Shown: positions 44,838-53,732, numbered from the stretch's first letter. The stretch: DNA of 64,000 nucleotides from Flintibacter muris (GCF_943192995.1 NZ_CALPCP010000001.1:248001-312000), one strand, 5' to 3'. Notes: generated by a model from the letters alone, not told the origin. Numbers and translations: made by a program.

Positions 44838-47504
44838 CTATTCGCTAACACGCAGGGCCCAGCTCTCGGCAAAATTTTTCAGCATTTGAGCGGTTTGGGC
44901 TCTGGTGGCCAATTCGTTGGGGCCCAGTCTGTTATCTGTATAGCCGCTGATGATTCCATTTTCCACGGCCCACCGCAGTGCGTCCAAGGAGTAGTTGCCA
45001 GCCTTGTCGATATCTGAAAACAGCATTTCTTTTTCAACGGGCATGGGACTGCCGGCATACCGCCACAGCATAACCGCCAGCTGTTCACGGGTAATGTTGT
45101 CGTCAGGTCCAAACAGGCCGTCTCCATAACCGGATACAATCCCCTCCGAAAAGGCCCAGGCGATAGCCTGGTCATTCCAGCCGGAGGCGCTGACATCCAA
45201 AAAGATATTGCCATAGGAGGCAGGCGGGGTGTTTTCCAGGTTGTGCAGCACCACAGCCAGCATCCCTCGAGTCATGGAGGCATCCGGTGCAAAGGTGCCG
45301 TCCCCGGTGCCGTTGAACAGCTCGTGACTGCTGGCATAGGCCACCGCATTAAAGGCCCAGTTGTCTCCAGGCACATCGAAGAAGCGCTTTGTGTTGTCCA
45401 CTATCTCCAGCGTGGCGGAGCCACTCAGCGGGATGGTCATATTTCCGCTGTGGACCACAGATTTACGAATGACCTGCCGTGTGCCGTCGCTGCGGAGCAG
45501 CACGGCCGCGGCGCCGGGAGCGGGGTTGTCCATTGGCACAACCAGAGTGATTCCGCCGGGAATGCGGTCCACAACCTGGGTCCCTGTGGAGATGGAACAT
45601 TCCACCCTATCTTGATCCAGGTCTGTTGTGAGGGTAACCGTACCGCCGCTTAAACCCATCAGGCCGGCATTTGGGACGGTAACCTGAGCCGCCGGTGTGC
45701 GGACAACCAAGTCCGCCTGAGTCAAGCTGCCTATTTGCGACAGGAAGGAGCCCGGGATAGACACCTTCACCCTGTGCACCCAATCCGGGACCTCCGGGGC
45801 AATGACCACCTGGCCGCTTTTGCCGGACTGGACCTGGTTCAGTGCCTTGCCGGCGCCGGCAAATGACACTGTCACCGCCGCGGTATTTCCGGATATGACG
45901 GCGGACGGCGTTAAGGTTGTCACGGCGGATGTGCCTCCGCTGTCCTTTGTGGTAGTCACGGTCTCAGAGGGAGCTGAGCTGCCGGAGGAATTGGAGTGAC
46001 CGCCGCTCCCGCTCCCGCTGGAGGGGATGTCAGGGCCGGTTGCGGGTATTGCGCTGGTCTGTGTAAGCCCGCACGCGGAACAGGTCCGTTCCTGCTGACC
46101 GTTTTCAGCCGCCGACGGGTATTTTGTGGTGACCCACTCATCCCAGCTGTGGTCCAGCGCGCCGGTATAGCCTGCGATATAGGTCTCGCCGCACCGGATG
46201 CAGGTATAGGTGGTGTAGCCCTGCTCTGTACAGGTGGGGGCGGTCACTGAGGACCTGTAAGTATGTTCACATATTTCGGGCTCCTCGTTGGAGGAGTCGT
46301 CCGCCACAAACGCCCCTTCAATGGGAGAGCAGCCCTGGACCATGCTGAGGCGGTGCTCCCACACATAGTCCGACACAGACGTAAAGCCATTTAAAACCGC
46401 TGAAAACAGAAGCGCCGGGTCCTCCTCCGGCCCCTCCCAGCCGGTGAACAGGGGCAGACACGAGGCGGCAAGTACAAACATTTTCTTATCATAGCCCAGC
46501 AGACTGATTTTGGCCATGGCTTCTGTTTTCTGCTCCGCATCCAGCTCATCGCTGGTGCGCACCTGCTGCAGCAGCTGATCCACCTCTGAAAAAATACCGC
46601 TGTATTCAAGCAGAGCAGTACCGGAAAAATCTACCAGCGTCAGTACCTCTCCAATCCCCCCGATAGAGGCCATTTCATTGGTTAAAATCAGCCTTGTATA
46701 GCTGTTTTCCTCCAGATCATAGAGGAGTATCATAGCGCCCGGTATACCCTCCCACTCCCCTTCGGTCCAATAGAGCACATAGCCCCTGCCGTCCGCCCCG
46801 GTCAGCTGATAGGTGGAACAGTCCCCCATATAGTTAAAAATACAGTCATAGTACTGACCAAACCACTCACGCATATCATATTCGTCCGGCTCGTCTGTAA
46901 CATATAATTTGCTGATCGACGCGTTTACAGGCGTCTCGTCCAGTACTCCAAGGCTGGCTCCAAATATAATCTGCCCAACAATGGTTCCGTCCTCCTCTGT
47001 TGTAATGTCTCCCTCCATCCATATCCCCTGCTCCTCCAACTCGCTTTTGATGGCGGACATGTCAATATCGGGGGCTATTACAGGATTCCGTGTTATATCG
47101 ATAACTTTTTTGGTGTACATAACGCCAATGGTGCCGGGCAGATATGCGGTGTCCTCCCTGTCAAAACAGCCGCTGGTCACATAGGTATTCACGCCGGCGG
47201 GGAGGGCCTCCAGATATTTCACCTCCCCTTCCCTGGTGCTGGTGATGAAAACCTGCCCCAGCCGTTGAGAGGAATCGAAACTCACTGTAAAAACGGGTCT
47301 GCTGTCCGGCGTCAGCGCAATCTGCGGTTGGCTTTGGAGAAGGGACACCGTTTGCTCTGTCCCTTTCGCTTGATAGGTGACTGTCAGTTCTGTCACCTCA
47401 GGCAGGGAAAAGGAGGTATCCCCATCTTCCGCCAAGGCCTGTACAGGCAGGACTGTCAACCCCACGCATAGCGCCAAAATCGCCGCCAACAAGTGTTTTT
47501 TCAT
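44838..47504 (-). CDS. Secreted SLH-domain surface protein
   Basis: An 888-residue exported protein. The signal peptide is MKKHLLAAILALCVGLTVLP with cleavage near VQALA. The first about 390 residues are an unclassified domain (LPEVTELTVTYQAKGTEQTV...). Then comes a cysteine-histidine repeat pair, CEHTYRSSVTAPTCTEQGYT and CIRCGETYIAGYTG, ending in CSACGLTQT, a type frequent in Clostridia surface proteins. A Ser/Gly linker and a beta domain (510-690) precede three SLH repeats (FFDVPGDNWAFNAVAYASSH; FAPDASMTRGMLAVVLHNL; NITREQLAVMLWRYAG). It is expected to bind the cell wall polymer. AGGAGAG lies before the ATG. Function unknown. Confidence 0.88.
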   Translation of the reverse strand: MKKHLLAAILALCVGLTVLPVQALAEDGDTSFSLPEVTELTVTYQAKGTEQTVSLLQSQPQIALTPDSRPVFTVSFDSSQRLGQVFITSTREGEVKYLEALPAGVNTYVTSGCFDREDTAYLPGTIGVMYTKKVIDITRNPVIAPDIDMSAIKSELEEQGIWMEGDITTEEDGTIVGQIIFGASLGVLDETPVNASISKLYVTDEPDEYDMREWFGQYYDCIFNYMGDCSTYQLTGADGRGYVLYWTEGEWEGIPGAMILLYDLEENSYTRLILTNEMASIGGIGEVLTLVDFSGTALLEYSGIFSEVDQLLQQVRTSDELDAEQKTEAMAKISLLGYDKKMFVLAASCLPLFTGWEGPEEDPALLFSAVLNGFTSVSDYVWEHRLSMVQGCSPIEGAFVADDSSNEEPEICEHTYRSSVTAPTCTEQGYTTYTCIRCGETYIAGYTGALDHSWDEWVTTKYPSAAENGQQERTCSACGLTQTSAIPATGPDIPSSGSGSGGHSNSSGSSAPSETVTTTKDSGGTSAVTTLTPSAVISGNTAAVTVSFAGAGKALNQVQSGKSGQVVIAPEVPDWVHRVKVSIPGSFLSQIGSLTQADLVVRTPAAQVTVPNAGLMGLSGGTVTLTTDLDQDRVECSISTGTQVVDRIPGGITLVVPMDNPAPGAAAVLLRSDGTRQVIRKSVVHSGNMTIPLSGSATLEIVDNTKRFFDVPGDNWAFNAVAYASSHELFNGTGDGTFAPDASMTRGMLAVVLHNLENTPPASYGNIFLDVSASGWNDQAIAWAFSEGIVSGYGDGLFGPDDNITREQLAVMLWRYAGSPMPVEKEMLFSDIDKAGNYSLDALRWAVENGIISGYTDNRLGPNELATRAQTAQMLKNFAESWALRVSE

Positions 47505-47674
47505 ACAACTCTCTCCTTTTTATGGGACGCCCGGCCCGAATTTTGTCGAATATCATTATAACACACCCCTTTTAAAATTGCAATTTTATCCAAAAGAGAT
47601 AAAACGCACCATAGCCGGCGGAGATGAAGACCCACGCTGTATGACACCAAGAAACTGGGCCGCATCAGGGTGGT

Positions 47675-47774
47675 CTACAGCAAACTTCAAAATTGCTGAC
47701 ACCGGCTCTGCCTGTGACGGGCGGCCAAAGGCCGCCCCTACAAATGGCAGCAATTCTGATGATTGCGATTGCAG
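47675..47774. repeat. Dispersed MITE-like repeat, family B (short form)
   Basis: About 100 bp. Left end CTACAGCAAACTTCAAAATT then GCTGACACC; right end GGCAGCAATTCTGATGATTG. Only one palindrome, GGGCGGCCAAAGGCCGCCCC, is inside. The element is inverted relative to the copy at 53558, and both termini are clear. Confidence 0.7.
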
Positions 47775-47805
47775 CTCATAGCCACCCTGGCGTTGTTTTC
47801 GGCGG

Positions 47806-47928
47806 TCAGCACCATGCACCTGATTTCCCCGCCCGTTCGTTGCGGCTGGCGTCATGCTCATAACGGGTGGGGAAAATCTTTTGCACCTCTGCCCAGGCGT
47901 CCCGAATACTTGTAACTGTCATTTTCAT
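47806..47928 (-). pseudogene. Truncated conjugative-element small ORF
   Basis: A short frame with a good site (GAGGAGG) reads MKMTVTSIRDAWAEVQ, then KIFPTRYEHDASRNERAG before it changes to GAWC and a stop. The pattern (M)-TVT-IR-AW-x(4)-IFPT-YE-D-x-SRxxRAG is the N-terminal part of a small protein common in Tn916-family elements; the C-terminal YPIY/ICDLG half is missing. It looks like a truncated gene copy. Assignment is from memory of the family. Confidence 0.4.
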
Positions 47929-47966
47929 GCCCTCCTCGCACATTTTGGCGGTCGTATGTATAAAAA

Positions 47967-48006
47967 ATTAGGTTACACTCGGTCGCTTGACCTTGTGTAA
48001 CCTAAT
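47967..48006. other. 12-bp perfect inverted repeat
   Basis: ATTAGGTTACAC and GTGTAACCTAAT flank a 16-base loop. It is just upstream of the ilvA promoter. It could be a terminator for the relic, an operator, or a former mobile element end. Confidence 0.6.
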
Positions 48007-48044
48007 ATTAACGCCTGCCGACGGAAAACTTGTCCCATTTTGCA

Positions 48045-48073
48045 TTGACTTCTCCCTCATATTTCAGTATGAT
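48045..48073 (+). promoter_or_regulatory. ilvA promoter
   Basis: TTGACT (48045-48050) and TATGAT (48068-48073), spacing exactly 17. The start codon lies about 40 bases on, with AAAGGAG in between, leaving no room for a long leader. Confidence 0.75.
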
Positions 48074-48114
48074 AAGGAATATCTTGATTTTTTACATAAA
48101 GGAGACATCAACTT

Positions 48115-49335
48115 ATGCTCACTCTGGAATCCTTCAAGGCGGCCCGCAGTGTTTTGCAGGGCGTTTTGCGGCCCACGCCTTTGATCCACTCCCCTTATCT
48201 GTCCAAAAACTTTGGAAATTCGGTCTACTTAAAGCCGGAGAACATGCAGGCCACCGGGGCCTACAAGCTCCGGGGGGCCTACTACAAGATCAGCACCCTC
48301 TCCCAGGAGGAGAAGGACCGGGGACTGGTGACCGCCTCCGCCGGCAACCACGCCCAGGGGGTGGCCTACGCCGCCCAGGCCGCCGGAGTTCAGGCCACCA
48401 TTGTCATGCCCACCACCACCCCTCTGGTAAAGGTGAACAACACCAAGGACTACGGGGCCAAGGTGGTTCTCCACGGCGAGGTCTTTGACGACGCCGCCGA
48501 GCTGGCCGCTGAGCTGGCCCAGAACGAGGGACTGACCTATGTACACCCCTTTAACGACCTGACCCTGGCCACAGGCCAGGGCACTATCGCCTACGAAATT
48601 TTCCAGGACCTGCCTGATGTGGACGTGATCCTGGTCCCCATCGGCGGCGGCGGGCTGGCAGCGGGGGTGTCTACCCTGGCCAAGCTGCTCAACCCCAATG
48701 TGGAGGTTATCGGCGTGGAACCCACCGGGGCGGCCTCTATGAAAGCCAGCCTGGAGGCCGGCCGCGTGGTCACCATCCCCGCCGCCACCACCATTGCCGA
48801 CGGCGTGGCGGTAAAGACCCCCGGTGAGCTGGTCTTCCCCTATGTACAAAAGAATGTGGACCGGATTATCACCATTGACGACGGCGAGCTGGTGGAGGCC
48901 TTTTTGGACCTTATGGAGCGGCACAAGATGGTGGTGGAGAACTCCGGCCTGCTCCCTGTGGCCGCCCTGCGCCACCTGGGCTATGAGGGCAAAAACGTGG
49001 TCTGCGTCCTGTCCGGGGGCAATATGGACGTGATTACCATGTCCTCCCTGGTCCAGCATGGCCTAATCAGCCGGGGGCGCATCTTCACCTTTGCCGTTCA
49101 GCTCCCCGACCGGCCTGGCTCCCTGCTGGCCGTGGCCCAGATCCTGGCCGCCAACAACGGCAATGTCATCAAGCTGGAGCACAACCAGTTTGTCAATATC
49201 AACCGCCAGTCCGGCGTGGAGCTGCGGGTCACCCTGGAGGCCTTCGGCCATGACCACAAGGAGCAGATTCTCACTGCCCTCCGGGCCGAGGGCTTCCAGG
49301 CGGTGGAGACGGACACCGCGGATTTTTACAACTGA
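48115..49335 (+). CDS. ilvA: Threonine ammonia-lyase (threonine dehydratase)
   Basis: A 406-residue PLP enzyme that converts threonine to 2-oxobutyrate and ammonia. The PLP lysine is K51 in TGAYKLRGAYYK. The glycine loop is PIGGGGLAAGVS, and SAGNHAQGVAYAA binds substrate. A single ACT-type domain (about 328-406, FAVQLPDRPGSLLAVAQILA) makes up the C-terminus, as in the short TdcB-like/IlvA form with one regulatory domain. It has its own promoter. No other branched-chain genes are adjacent, so a catabolic role is equally possible. Confidence 0.93.
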   Translation: MLTLESFKAARSVLQGVLRPTPLIHSPYLSKNFGNSVYLKPENMQATGAYKLRGAYYKISTLSQEEKDRGLVTASAGNHAQGVAYAAQAAGVQATIVMPTTTPLVKVNNTKDYGAKVVLHGEVFDDAAELAAELAQNEGLTYVHPFNDLTLATGQGTIAYEIFQDLPDVDVILVPIGGGGLAAGVSTLAKLLNPNVEVIGVEPTGAASMKASLEAGRVVTIPAATTIADGVAVKTPGELVFPYVQKNVDRIITIDDGELVEAFLDLMERHKMVVENSGLLPVAALRHLGYEGKNVVCVLSGGNMDVITMSSLVQHGLISRGRIFTFAVQLPDRPGSLLAVAQILAANNGNVIKLEHNQFVNINRQSGVELRVTLEAFGHDHKEQILTALRAEGFQAVETDTADFYN

Positions 49336-49547
49336 CCTTGCCCTGTGCCGCCCGCCGGGCAGTCCGCTGCGGACTCCCGACGGACGGCTATCTGAAAGCG
49401 GCGGGCCGGCCGGGCGGTCGAGGACGGGTTTGGGCCGTGGGCGCGGCCCGGAGCAGCCTCTCCCCACGCCCGGGGCCTCCTCTCCGCTGCAATATCCTAT
49501 GCGCCGGGCCTGTCCCCAGCGCCTGTCCACAAAAAGGAGAACTTGTT

Positions 49548-50192
49548 ATGATTAAAATTGCCCCATCCATCCTGTCCGCCGACTTTGCCAACCTGGAGCG
49601 GGATATCCAAAAGGTGTCCTCCGCCGACTGCCTCCATGTGGACGTGATGGACGGCGCTTTTGTCCCCAATATCACCCTTGGCGTGCCGGTGCTCAAGTCC
49701 ATCCGGAGATGTACCGGCATGTTTCTGGACGTCCACTTGATGGTGGACAAGCCGGCGCGCTATGTGGAGGCCTTCGCCCGGGCGGGAGCTGATATGCTGT
49801 CCGTCCACCTGGAGGCCGACCACCCCACCCGTATTCTGGAGGCGCTCCACACTATGGAGGCCAACGGCGTAAAAAAGGCGGCGGCCCTGCGGCCCATCAC
49901 CAAGGCGGAGGCTATCCTGCCCTATATTGAGGGGCTGGACATGGTGCTGGTGATGACGGTGGAACCCGGCTTTGGCGGCCAGGCCTTTATGGAAAGCCAG
50001 CTGGACACCATCCGCCAGGTCCGGGCCATCATTGACAAGTACAACCCCGCCTGCGAGCTGGAGGTGGATGGGGGCATCTCCCCCAAAACCGCCCCCCTGG
50101 TGGTGGAGGCCGGGGCCAACGTGCTGGTGGCCGGCTCCGCCGTCTACGGAGCGGACGATATTCCCGCCGCCATTGCGGCGCTGAGAGGGTAA
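49548..50192 (+). CDS. rpe: Ribulose-phosphate 3-epimerase
   Basis: A 214-residue TIM barrel that interconverts ribulose 5-phosphate and xylulose 5-phosphate. The signatures IAPSILSADFANLERDI, HVDVMDGAFVPNIT, LDVHLMV, MTVEPGFGGQAFM and LEVDGGISPKT are all present, including metal-binding H and D. The start at 49548 follows AAAAAGGAG; the open frame upstream is a GC-rich non-coding stretch. Length standard. A family A repeat follows directly. Confidence 0.96.
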   Translation: MIKIAPSILSADFANLERDIQKVSSADCLHVDVMDGAFVPNITLGVPVLKSIRRCTGMFLDVHLMVDKPARYVEAFARAGADMLSVHLEADHPTRILEALHTMEANGVKKAAALRPITKAEAILPYIEGLDMVLVMTVEPGFGGQAFMESQLDTIRQVRAIIDKYNPACELEVDGGISPKTAPLVVEAGANVLVAGSAVYGADDIPAAIAALRG

Positions 50193-50328
50193 AGGCCTCC
50201 TTCTCAAAGGGGGCTCCCGGCGAAGCCGGGCGGGGGGCCTCCTGTAGAGACAGCTGCGTTTCGATAGGAGAAAACCCTCCGTCATTTGCTTTGCAAATGC
50301 CACCTCCCTTTGCGAAGGGAGGCCTTTG
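50193..50328. repeat. Dispersed palindromic repeat, family A (long variant)
   Basis: AGGCCTCCTTCTCAAAGGGG and CCCGGCGAAGCCGGG are followed by a linker, CATTTGCTTTGCAAATG and CCTCCCTTTGCGAAGGGAGG. It starts immediately at the rpe stop codon. Confidence 0.7.
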
Positions 50329-50373
50329 GGCAGGTTATGCCTGCCTTTACATCTATTCCCGGAGGTCCTTTCC

Positions 50374-50976
50374 ATGCAGTACTTTCCCCCCGCACTGGAA
50401 AATTTAGTGGAACACTTCGCCAAGCTGCCGGGTGTGGGCATCAAATCCGCCCAGCGGCTGGCCTTCCATGTGCTGTCTCTCCCCCAGGAGGAGGCCGACG
50501 CCTTTGCCCAGGCCATCACCGACGCCAAGGCCCACATACACTGCTGTCCCGTCTGCCAGAACCTGACAGAGGGGGACGGCCCCTGCGCCATCTGCGCCAG
50601 CGCCAAGCGGGACACGGCCACCGTCTGCGTGGTGGCCGACCCCAAGGACGTAATCGCCATGGAGCGCAGCCGGGAGTATAACGGGCTGTATCATGTGCTC
50701 CACGGGGTGCTGTCCCCCATGAACCACGTGGGGCCGGACGATCTGTACATCCGCTCCCTGGTGGAGCGGGTGGCGGCGGGCGGCATTGAGGAGGTCATCA
50801 TGGCCACCAACCCGGATACCGAGGGGGAGGCCACCGCCATGTACCTGTCCCGGCTGCTGAAACCCTTTCAGGTGAAGGTCACCCGCCTGGCCTACGGCAT
50901 CCCCGTAGGCAGTCACCTGGAGTACGCCGACGACGCCACCCTGGTCCGCGCCCTGGAGGGACGGCGGGAAATTTAA
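50374..50976 (+). CDS. recR: Recombination protein RecR
   Basis: A 200-residue RecFOR pathway protein that helps load RecA at gaps. Helix-hairpin-helix LPGVGIKSAQRLAFHVL, zinc finger CCPVC...CAIC, and Toprim domain CVVADPKDVIAMERSREYNG with ATNPDTEGEATAMYL. The C-terminal helix and a Walker B-like region (VTRLAYGIPVGSHLEYAD) complete it. GGAGG eight bases before the ATG at 50374. Often next to dnaX; here that gene is not in the window. Confidence 0.96.
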   Translation: MQYFPPALENLVEHFAKLPGVGIKSAQRLAFHVLSLPQEEADAFAQAITDAKAHIHCCPVCQNLTEGDGPCAICASAKRDTATVCVVADPKDVIAMERSREYNGLYHVLHGVLSPMNHVGPDDLYIRSLVERVAAGGIEEVIMATNPDTEGEATAMYLSRLLKPFQVKVTRLAYGIPVGSHLEYADDATLVRALEGRREI

Positions 50977-50986
50977 GAGGATTTTT

Positions 50987-51667
50987 ATGTGTGAACTGAA
51001 CTTTCGGTCCAAGTGGTTTGAGCGGTGCGTCCGGAATTATCTGGGCATTGAGACCCGGGCCATTACTGATGAGGACGTGGGGGAAATCAAATATCTCTTT
51101 GTCGCCACCACCCACAGCTATGAGCTGGGCTTTGCCAAGATTCTGCCCCCTGAGCTGTTCCAGACCTGCGCCTTTCCGGACGCCGGCGACGAATGGTACT
51201 GCGCCTGCATTGAAAATACCGGAAAGTACCGCACCGCCCAGGACATTGTGGAGTTACGCCGTGAATCTCTGGAGGCTGGCTGTTCCATATATACGTTGCG
51301 GCTGAGAGAGGAGCTTCCTCGTTTTGAATACAGCCTCACTCCCGCCGGCTATTACGCGAACCGCAAGGTTATGGAGAAATTTGACAAAAGCGTCACACGC
51401 TGCTACGCCAAGTCTTCCGATTTTGACGGCCTGGAGAAGGACGAGGTCACCTGCGACTACGGAATGCTCGCGCCGGAGGACTTTGCCCTGCTGCCCAATC
51501 TGGAGGTGCTCCGCCTGATGAGCTGCGAGAGGGAAATTCACAGCCTCAAATTTCTGGAGTCCCTGCCCCAGCTTCGGGTTCTGAAACTGGGCGAACTGTT
51601 CCTCAATGACCTGGAGGGGCTGGACAAATTGATCGGCCTGGAAAAGCTGTGTATCTGGAGCAACTGA
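50987..51667 (+). CDS. Hypothetical protein with leucine-rich C-terminus
   Basis: A 226-residue soluble protein ten bases after recR. The C-terminal about 60 residues show leucine-rich repeat spacing: LPNLEVLRLMSCEREIHSL, FLESLPQLRVLKLGEL, and LDKLIGLEKLCIWSN, each about 22-24 residues. The rest is alpha/beta with no recognised domain. It may mediate protein contacts. It ends in a strong bidirectional terminator. TTAAGAGG lies just before the ATG. Confidence 0.7.
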   Translation: MCELNFRSKWFERCVRNYLGIETRAITDEDVGEIKYLFVATTHSYELGFAKILPPELFQTCAFPDAGDEWYCACIENTGKYRTAQDIVELRRESLEAGCSIYTLRLREELPRFEYSLTPAGYYANRKVMEKFDKSVTRCYAKSSDFDGLEKDEVTCDYGMLAPEDFALLPNLEVLRLMSCEREIHSLKFLESLPQLRVLKLGELFLNDLEGLDKLIGLEKLCIWSN

Positions 51668-51670
51668 AAA

Positions 51671-51712
51671 AGGAGCGGCGGACCATCCGGTCCCGCCGCT
51701 CCTGTGTTTTTT
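51671..51712. terminator. Bidirectional terminator
   Basis: AGGAGCGGCGG pairs perfectly with CCGCCGCTCCT over an 11-base loop and is followed by TGTGTTTTTT. It separates the recR unit from convergent minus-strand genes. Confidence 0.8.
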
Positions 51713-52262
51713 ATTCCACGCCGCTGTCTCCACTGGAGGAAGCGGTCTCGCCGCTGGAGGCGGGCTCTGCGCTGTCAGAGGATTCCTCCGTCTTGCCGCC
51801 GTCCTTGTCCTCGTCGTCCAGGACGCTTTCACACTCCTTCTTGTCCTCCTTGACCAAAGCTTTCATGGCAATGGCCACTTTGTAGCCGTTTGGGTCGTGC
51901 TCCATCAAATACCGCTCATCCTCGGGCGGGACTTTTTTGCCCTTCATCATGTTCATTGCAATTTTCAGGCACTTCATCTGGATATCCAGCGCCTCGGACA
52001 GCCCCTCCAGCTTTTCCTCCTCGGTCTCCATATAGCCCAGCAGACCGCCTTCGTCCTCACCATTCTGCTCCCCGGCGGGCTGGGACAGGAGGGACATAAT
52101 CTGAGTGTTCTGCTGCTGCATCTGCTCCACCCACTGGCGGGACAGCTCCAGCCGGTCGGCGGAGGGCCGGACTGTGCCCGCCGTCTTACGCTCCGCCTTT
52201 TGAGTGGGGCGCGAGGAGGAAAAATCTATATTCTCTCCCTGCAATACGCGCCGTATCTCCAT
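51711..52262 (-). CDS. Hypothetical protein, paralogue of the 52278 gene (183 aa)
   Basis: A highly charged soluble protein. It starts MEIRRVLQGENIDFSS, has SADRLELSRQWVEQMQQQN, a helical LDIQMKCLKIAMNMMKGKK, and an acidic serine-rich tail (SSDSAEPASSGETASSSGD). The middle motif D-R-(L/F)-E-x-x-R-x-W and the later (L/Q)-x-x-(Q/K)-x-K-C-x-x-I-A-x-x-M-M recur in the gene directly upstream, so both descend from a duplication. No known domain. The RBS is GGAGG. Confidence 0.7.
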   Translation of the reverse strand: MEIRRVLQGENIDFSSSRPTQKAERKTAGTVRPSADRLELSRQWVEQMQQQNTQIMSLLSQPAGEQNGEDEGGLLGYMETEEEKLEGLSEALDIQMKCLKIAMNMMKGKKVPPEDERYLMEHDPNGYKVAIAMKALVKEDKKECESVLDDEDKDGGKTEESSDSAEPASSGETASSSGDSGVE

Positions 52263-52277
52263 CCTCCGTACCTCCTT

Positions 52278-52622
52278 TTATTTTGTCTTATCTTCGTCAA
52301 AATCGCTCTCCAGCCTGACCGCCATCATCAGCGCGGCGATATCCTGGCACTTCTGCTGGAGCTTAAGCTGTTGGGACATGGCCTCCAGCTCCTCGCTGTC
52401 AATTTCTTCTTCCTGCTCCGGCTGCTCTGGCTGCATCCACTGCCTGGCGGCCTTTTCATACAGGGCCGCCGCCGCCTCTACCTTCTCCTCCTCGGTCCGC
52501 TCCTCCCAGTGGCGGTTCATTTCAAACCGGTCGATGGAGATCCGCCTTCCGCCTCCGGCGGAGCCGGACTGATCGGCCATGGGAGATTCAGCCTCTCTCC
52601 CGATTGAGTCATGTGTTTCCAT
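52278..52622 (-). CDS. Hypothetical protein, paralogue of the 51711 gene (114 aa)
   Basis: A 114-residue charged protein with MADQSGSAGGGRRISIDRF, EMNRHWEERTEEEK, and LKLQQKCQDIAALMMAVRLE. It shares the DR-E-x-x-R-x-W and KC-x-x-IA-x-x-MM motifs with the gene 15 bases downstream on the same strand. An internal methionine (MADQSG) could be the true start. Function unknown; probably a two-gene operon. Confidence 0.65.
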   Translation of the reverse strand: METHDSIGREAESPMADQSGSAGGGRRISIDRFEMNRHWEERTEEEKVEAAAALYEKAARQWMQPEQPEQEEEIDSEELEAMSQQLKLQQKCQDIAALMMAVRLESDFDEDKTK

Positions 52623-52667
52623 ATGGAAGCCCCCTTCCGCTGTTTCTGTCAGGATTCAACATTGCCG

Positions 52668-52725
52668 ACCTCCGCCCCTACAGCTTTGGTGTCAGCAATT
52701 CTAAAGCTTGCTGCAGTGCTACAGC
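52668..52725. repeat. Dispersed MITE-like repeat, family B (right end)
   Basis: CCGCCCCTACAGCTTTGGTG followed by TCAGCAATTCTAAAGCTTGC and TGCAGTGC. Only the right terminus remains. Confidence 0.6.
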
Positions 52726-52754
52726 TAAAATATCGGCCCGAAAGGGGGAAAACT

Positions 52755-53468
52755 TTACCCCTTGCCCAATCGGACGGGAAGCTGCTTTTTTATAGTCAGC
52801 CGTCCCGGTTCCACCCCGCACTCCAGGGCCAGCACCTCCACCCCGGCCCGGGCGGCCCGGCGGAGGGTTTCTCCGAATTCCGGGTGGGTGGCGTCGTTGG
52901 GCTCCACGTGGTCCATCCCGGCCATCTGGACGATAAAGCACACCCCGGCCTCATAGCCCGCCTCATGGGCCAGCACCAGCTCCTCCAGGTGCTTGACCCC
53001 CCGAAGGGTGGGGGCGTCCGGAAAGCGGGCCGTTCCATCTTCCTCCAGAGTGACCCCCTTTACCTCCCAGAATCCCCGGCGGGTCCCCTTGTCTTCCAAC
53101 AACTCCCAGTAATAATCAAACCGGGAAGTTCCGTATGCCGTCTCCGGGCGCAGCAGGGTGGGGATGAAGCCCAGTCCCCCCGCTGCCGCCCATTCTCCAA
53201 ATACCCGGTTTGGAGCCTGGGAGTCCATGTTGATCAGCAGCGGGCCGCTGGGCCGCTCCTTCTCCACCGCGATCAGATCGTATTTCGTCTTTCTGGCAAG
53301 GTTGGCGCTCTCCTCCAGCCAGACCCGTACCCCGGGCAGAAGCAGCTCCCGGCACCTGCCGGTGTTCTTCACATGGCAAACCTCCACACGGCCCTCCACC
53401 TCCACATGGGCGATAAACCGGTTGGGCCGGGCTTGAAACACACCTGGCAAAATTTTTCCGTATTCCAT
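52755..53468 (-). CDS. sfsA: DNA/RNA nuclease SfsA
   Basis: A 237-residue protein of the SfsA family, once called sugar fermentation stimulation protein and now known as a nuclease with OB and PD-(D/E)xK-like domains. Family motifs: RFIAHVEVEG, CHVKNTGRCRELL, TKYDLIAVEK, and the active site FIVQMAGMDHVEPNDATHPEF. WEVKGVTLEEDG contains the catalytic lysine. The start at 53468 (MEYGKILPG) is selected for GAGGAAAAG; the longer reading lacks a site. Confidence 0.92.
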   Translation of the reverse strand: MEYGKILPGVFQARPNRFIAHVEVEGRVEVCHVKNTGRCRELLLPGVRVWLEESANLARKTKYDLIAVEKERPSGPLLINMDSQAPNRVFGEWAAAGGLGFIPTLLRPETAYGTSRFDYYWELLEDKGTRRGFWEVKGVTLEEDGTARFPDAPTLRGVKHLEELVLAHEAGYEAGVCFIVQMAGMDHVEPNDATHPEFGETLRRAARAGVEVLALECGVEPGRLTIKKQLPVRLGKG

Positions 53469-53557
53469 CTTGTCTTTTCCTCGTCTTTTCTGTATGATAT
53501 TATGAACGGTGTCCCCTCTAGAAAAAGGCAAGGGCAGGTGCTTTACCCCTGCCTATC

Positions 53558-53697
53558 CTACAGCAATCGTCAGAATTACTGCCACTTGTAGAGGCGCCCT
53601 TTGGCAGCCCGCCCGTCACAGTTAGATCCATTTGATTTTGCGGGCGGCCACAGGCCGCCCCTACAGAGCTGGTGTCAGCAATTTTGAAGCTTGCTAT
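53558..53697. repeat. Dispersed MITE-like repeat, family B (reference copy)
   Basis: About 140 bp, the most complete copy. Left end CTACAGCAATCGTCAGAATT; right end GTCAGCAATTTTGAAGCTTG and CTATAAT. Internally are GAGGCGCCCTTTGGCAGCCC and CGGGCGGCCACAGGCCGCCC. The termini pair as imperfect inverted repeats of about 24 bases. It lies 35 bases before the EamA transporter gene. Confidence 0.75.
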
Positions 53698-53732
53698 AAT
53701 CATATACCATTCCAGAAAGCGAGGCAAGCTCT

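Larger units (their letters stand above)
47505..48114. other. Intergenic region with repeat, relic and ilvA promoter
   Basis: Contains a family B repeat (47675-47774), an element-ORF relic (47806-47928), a 12-bp inverted repeat (47967-48006) and the ilvA promoter. No intact gene is seen. Confidence 0.6.
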
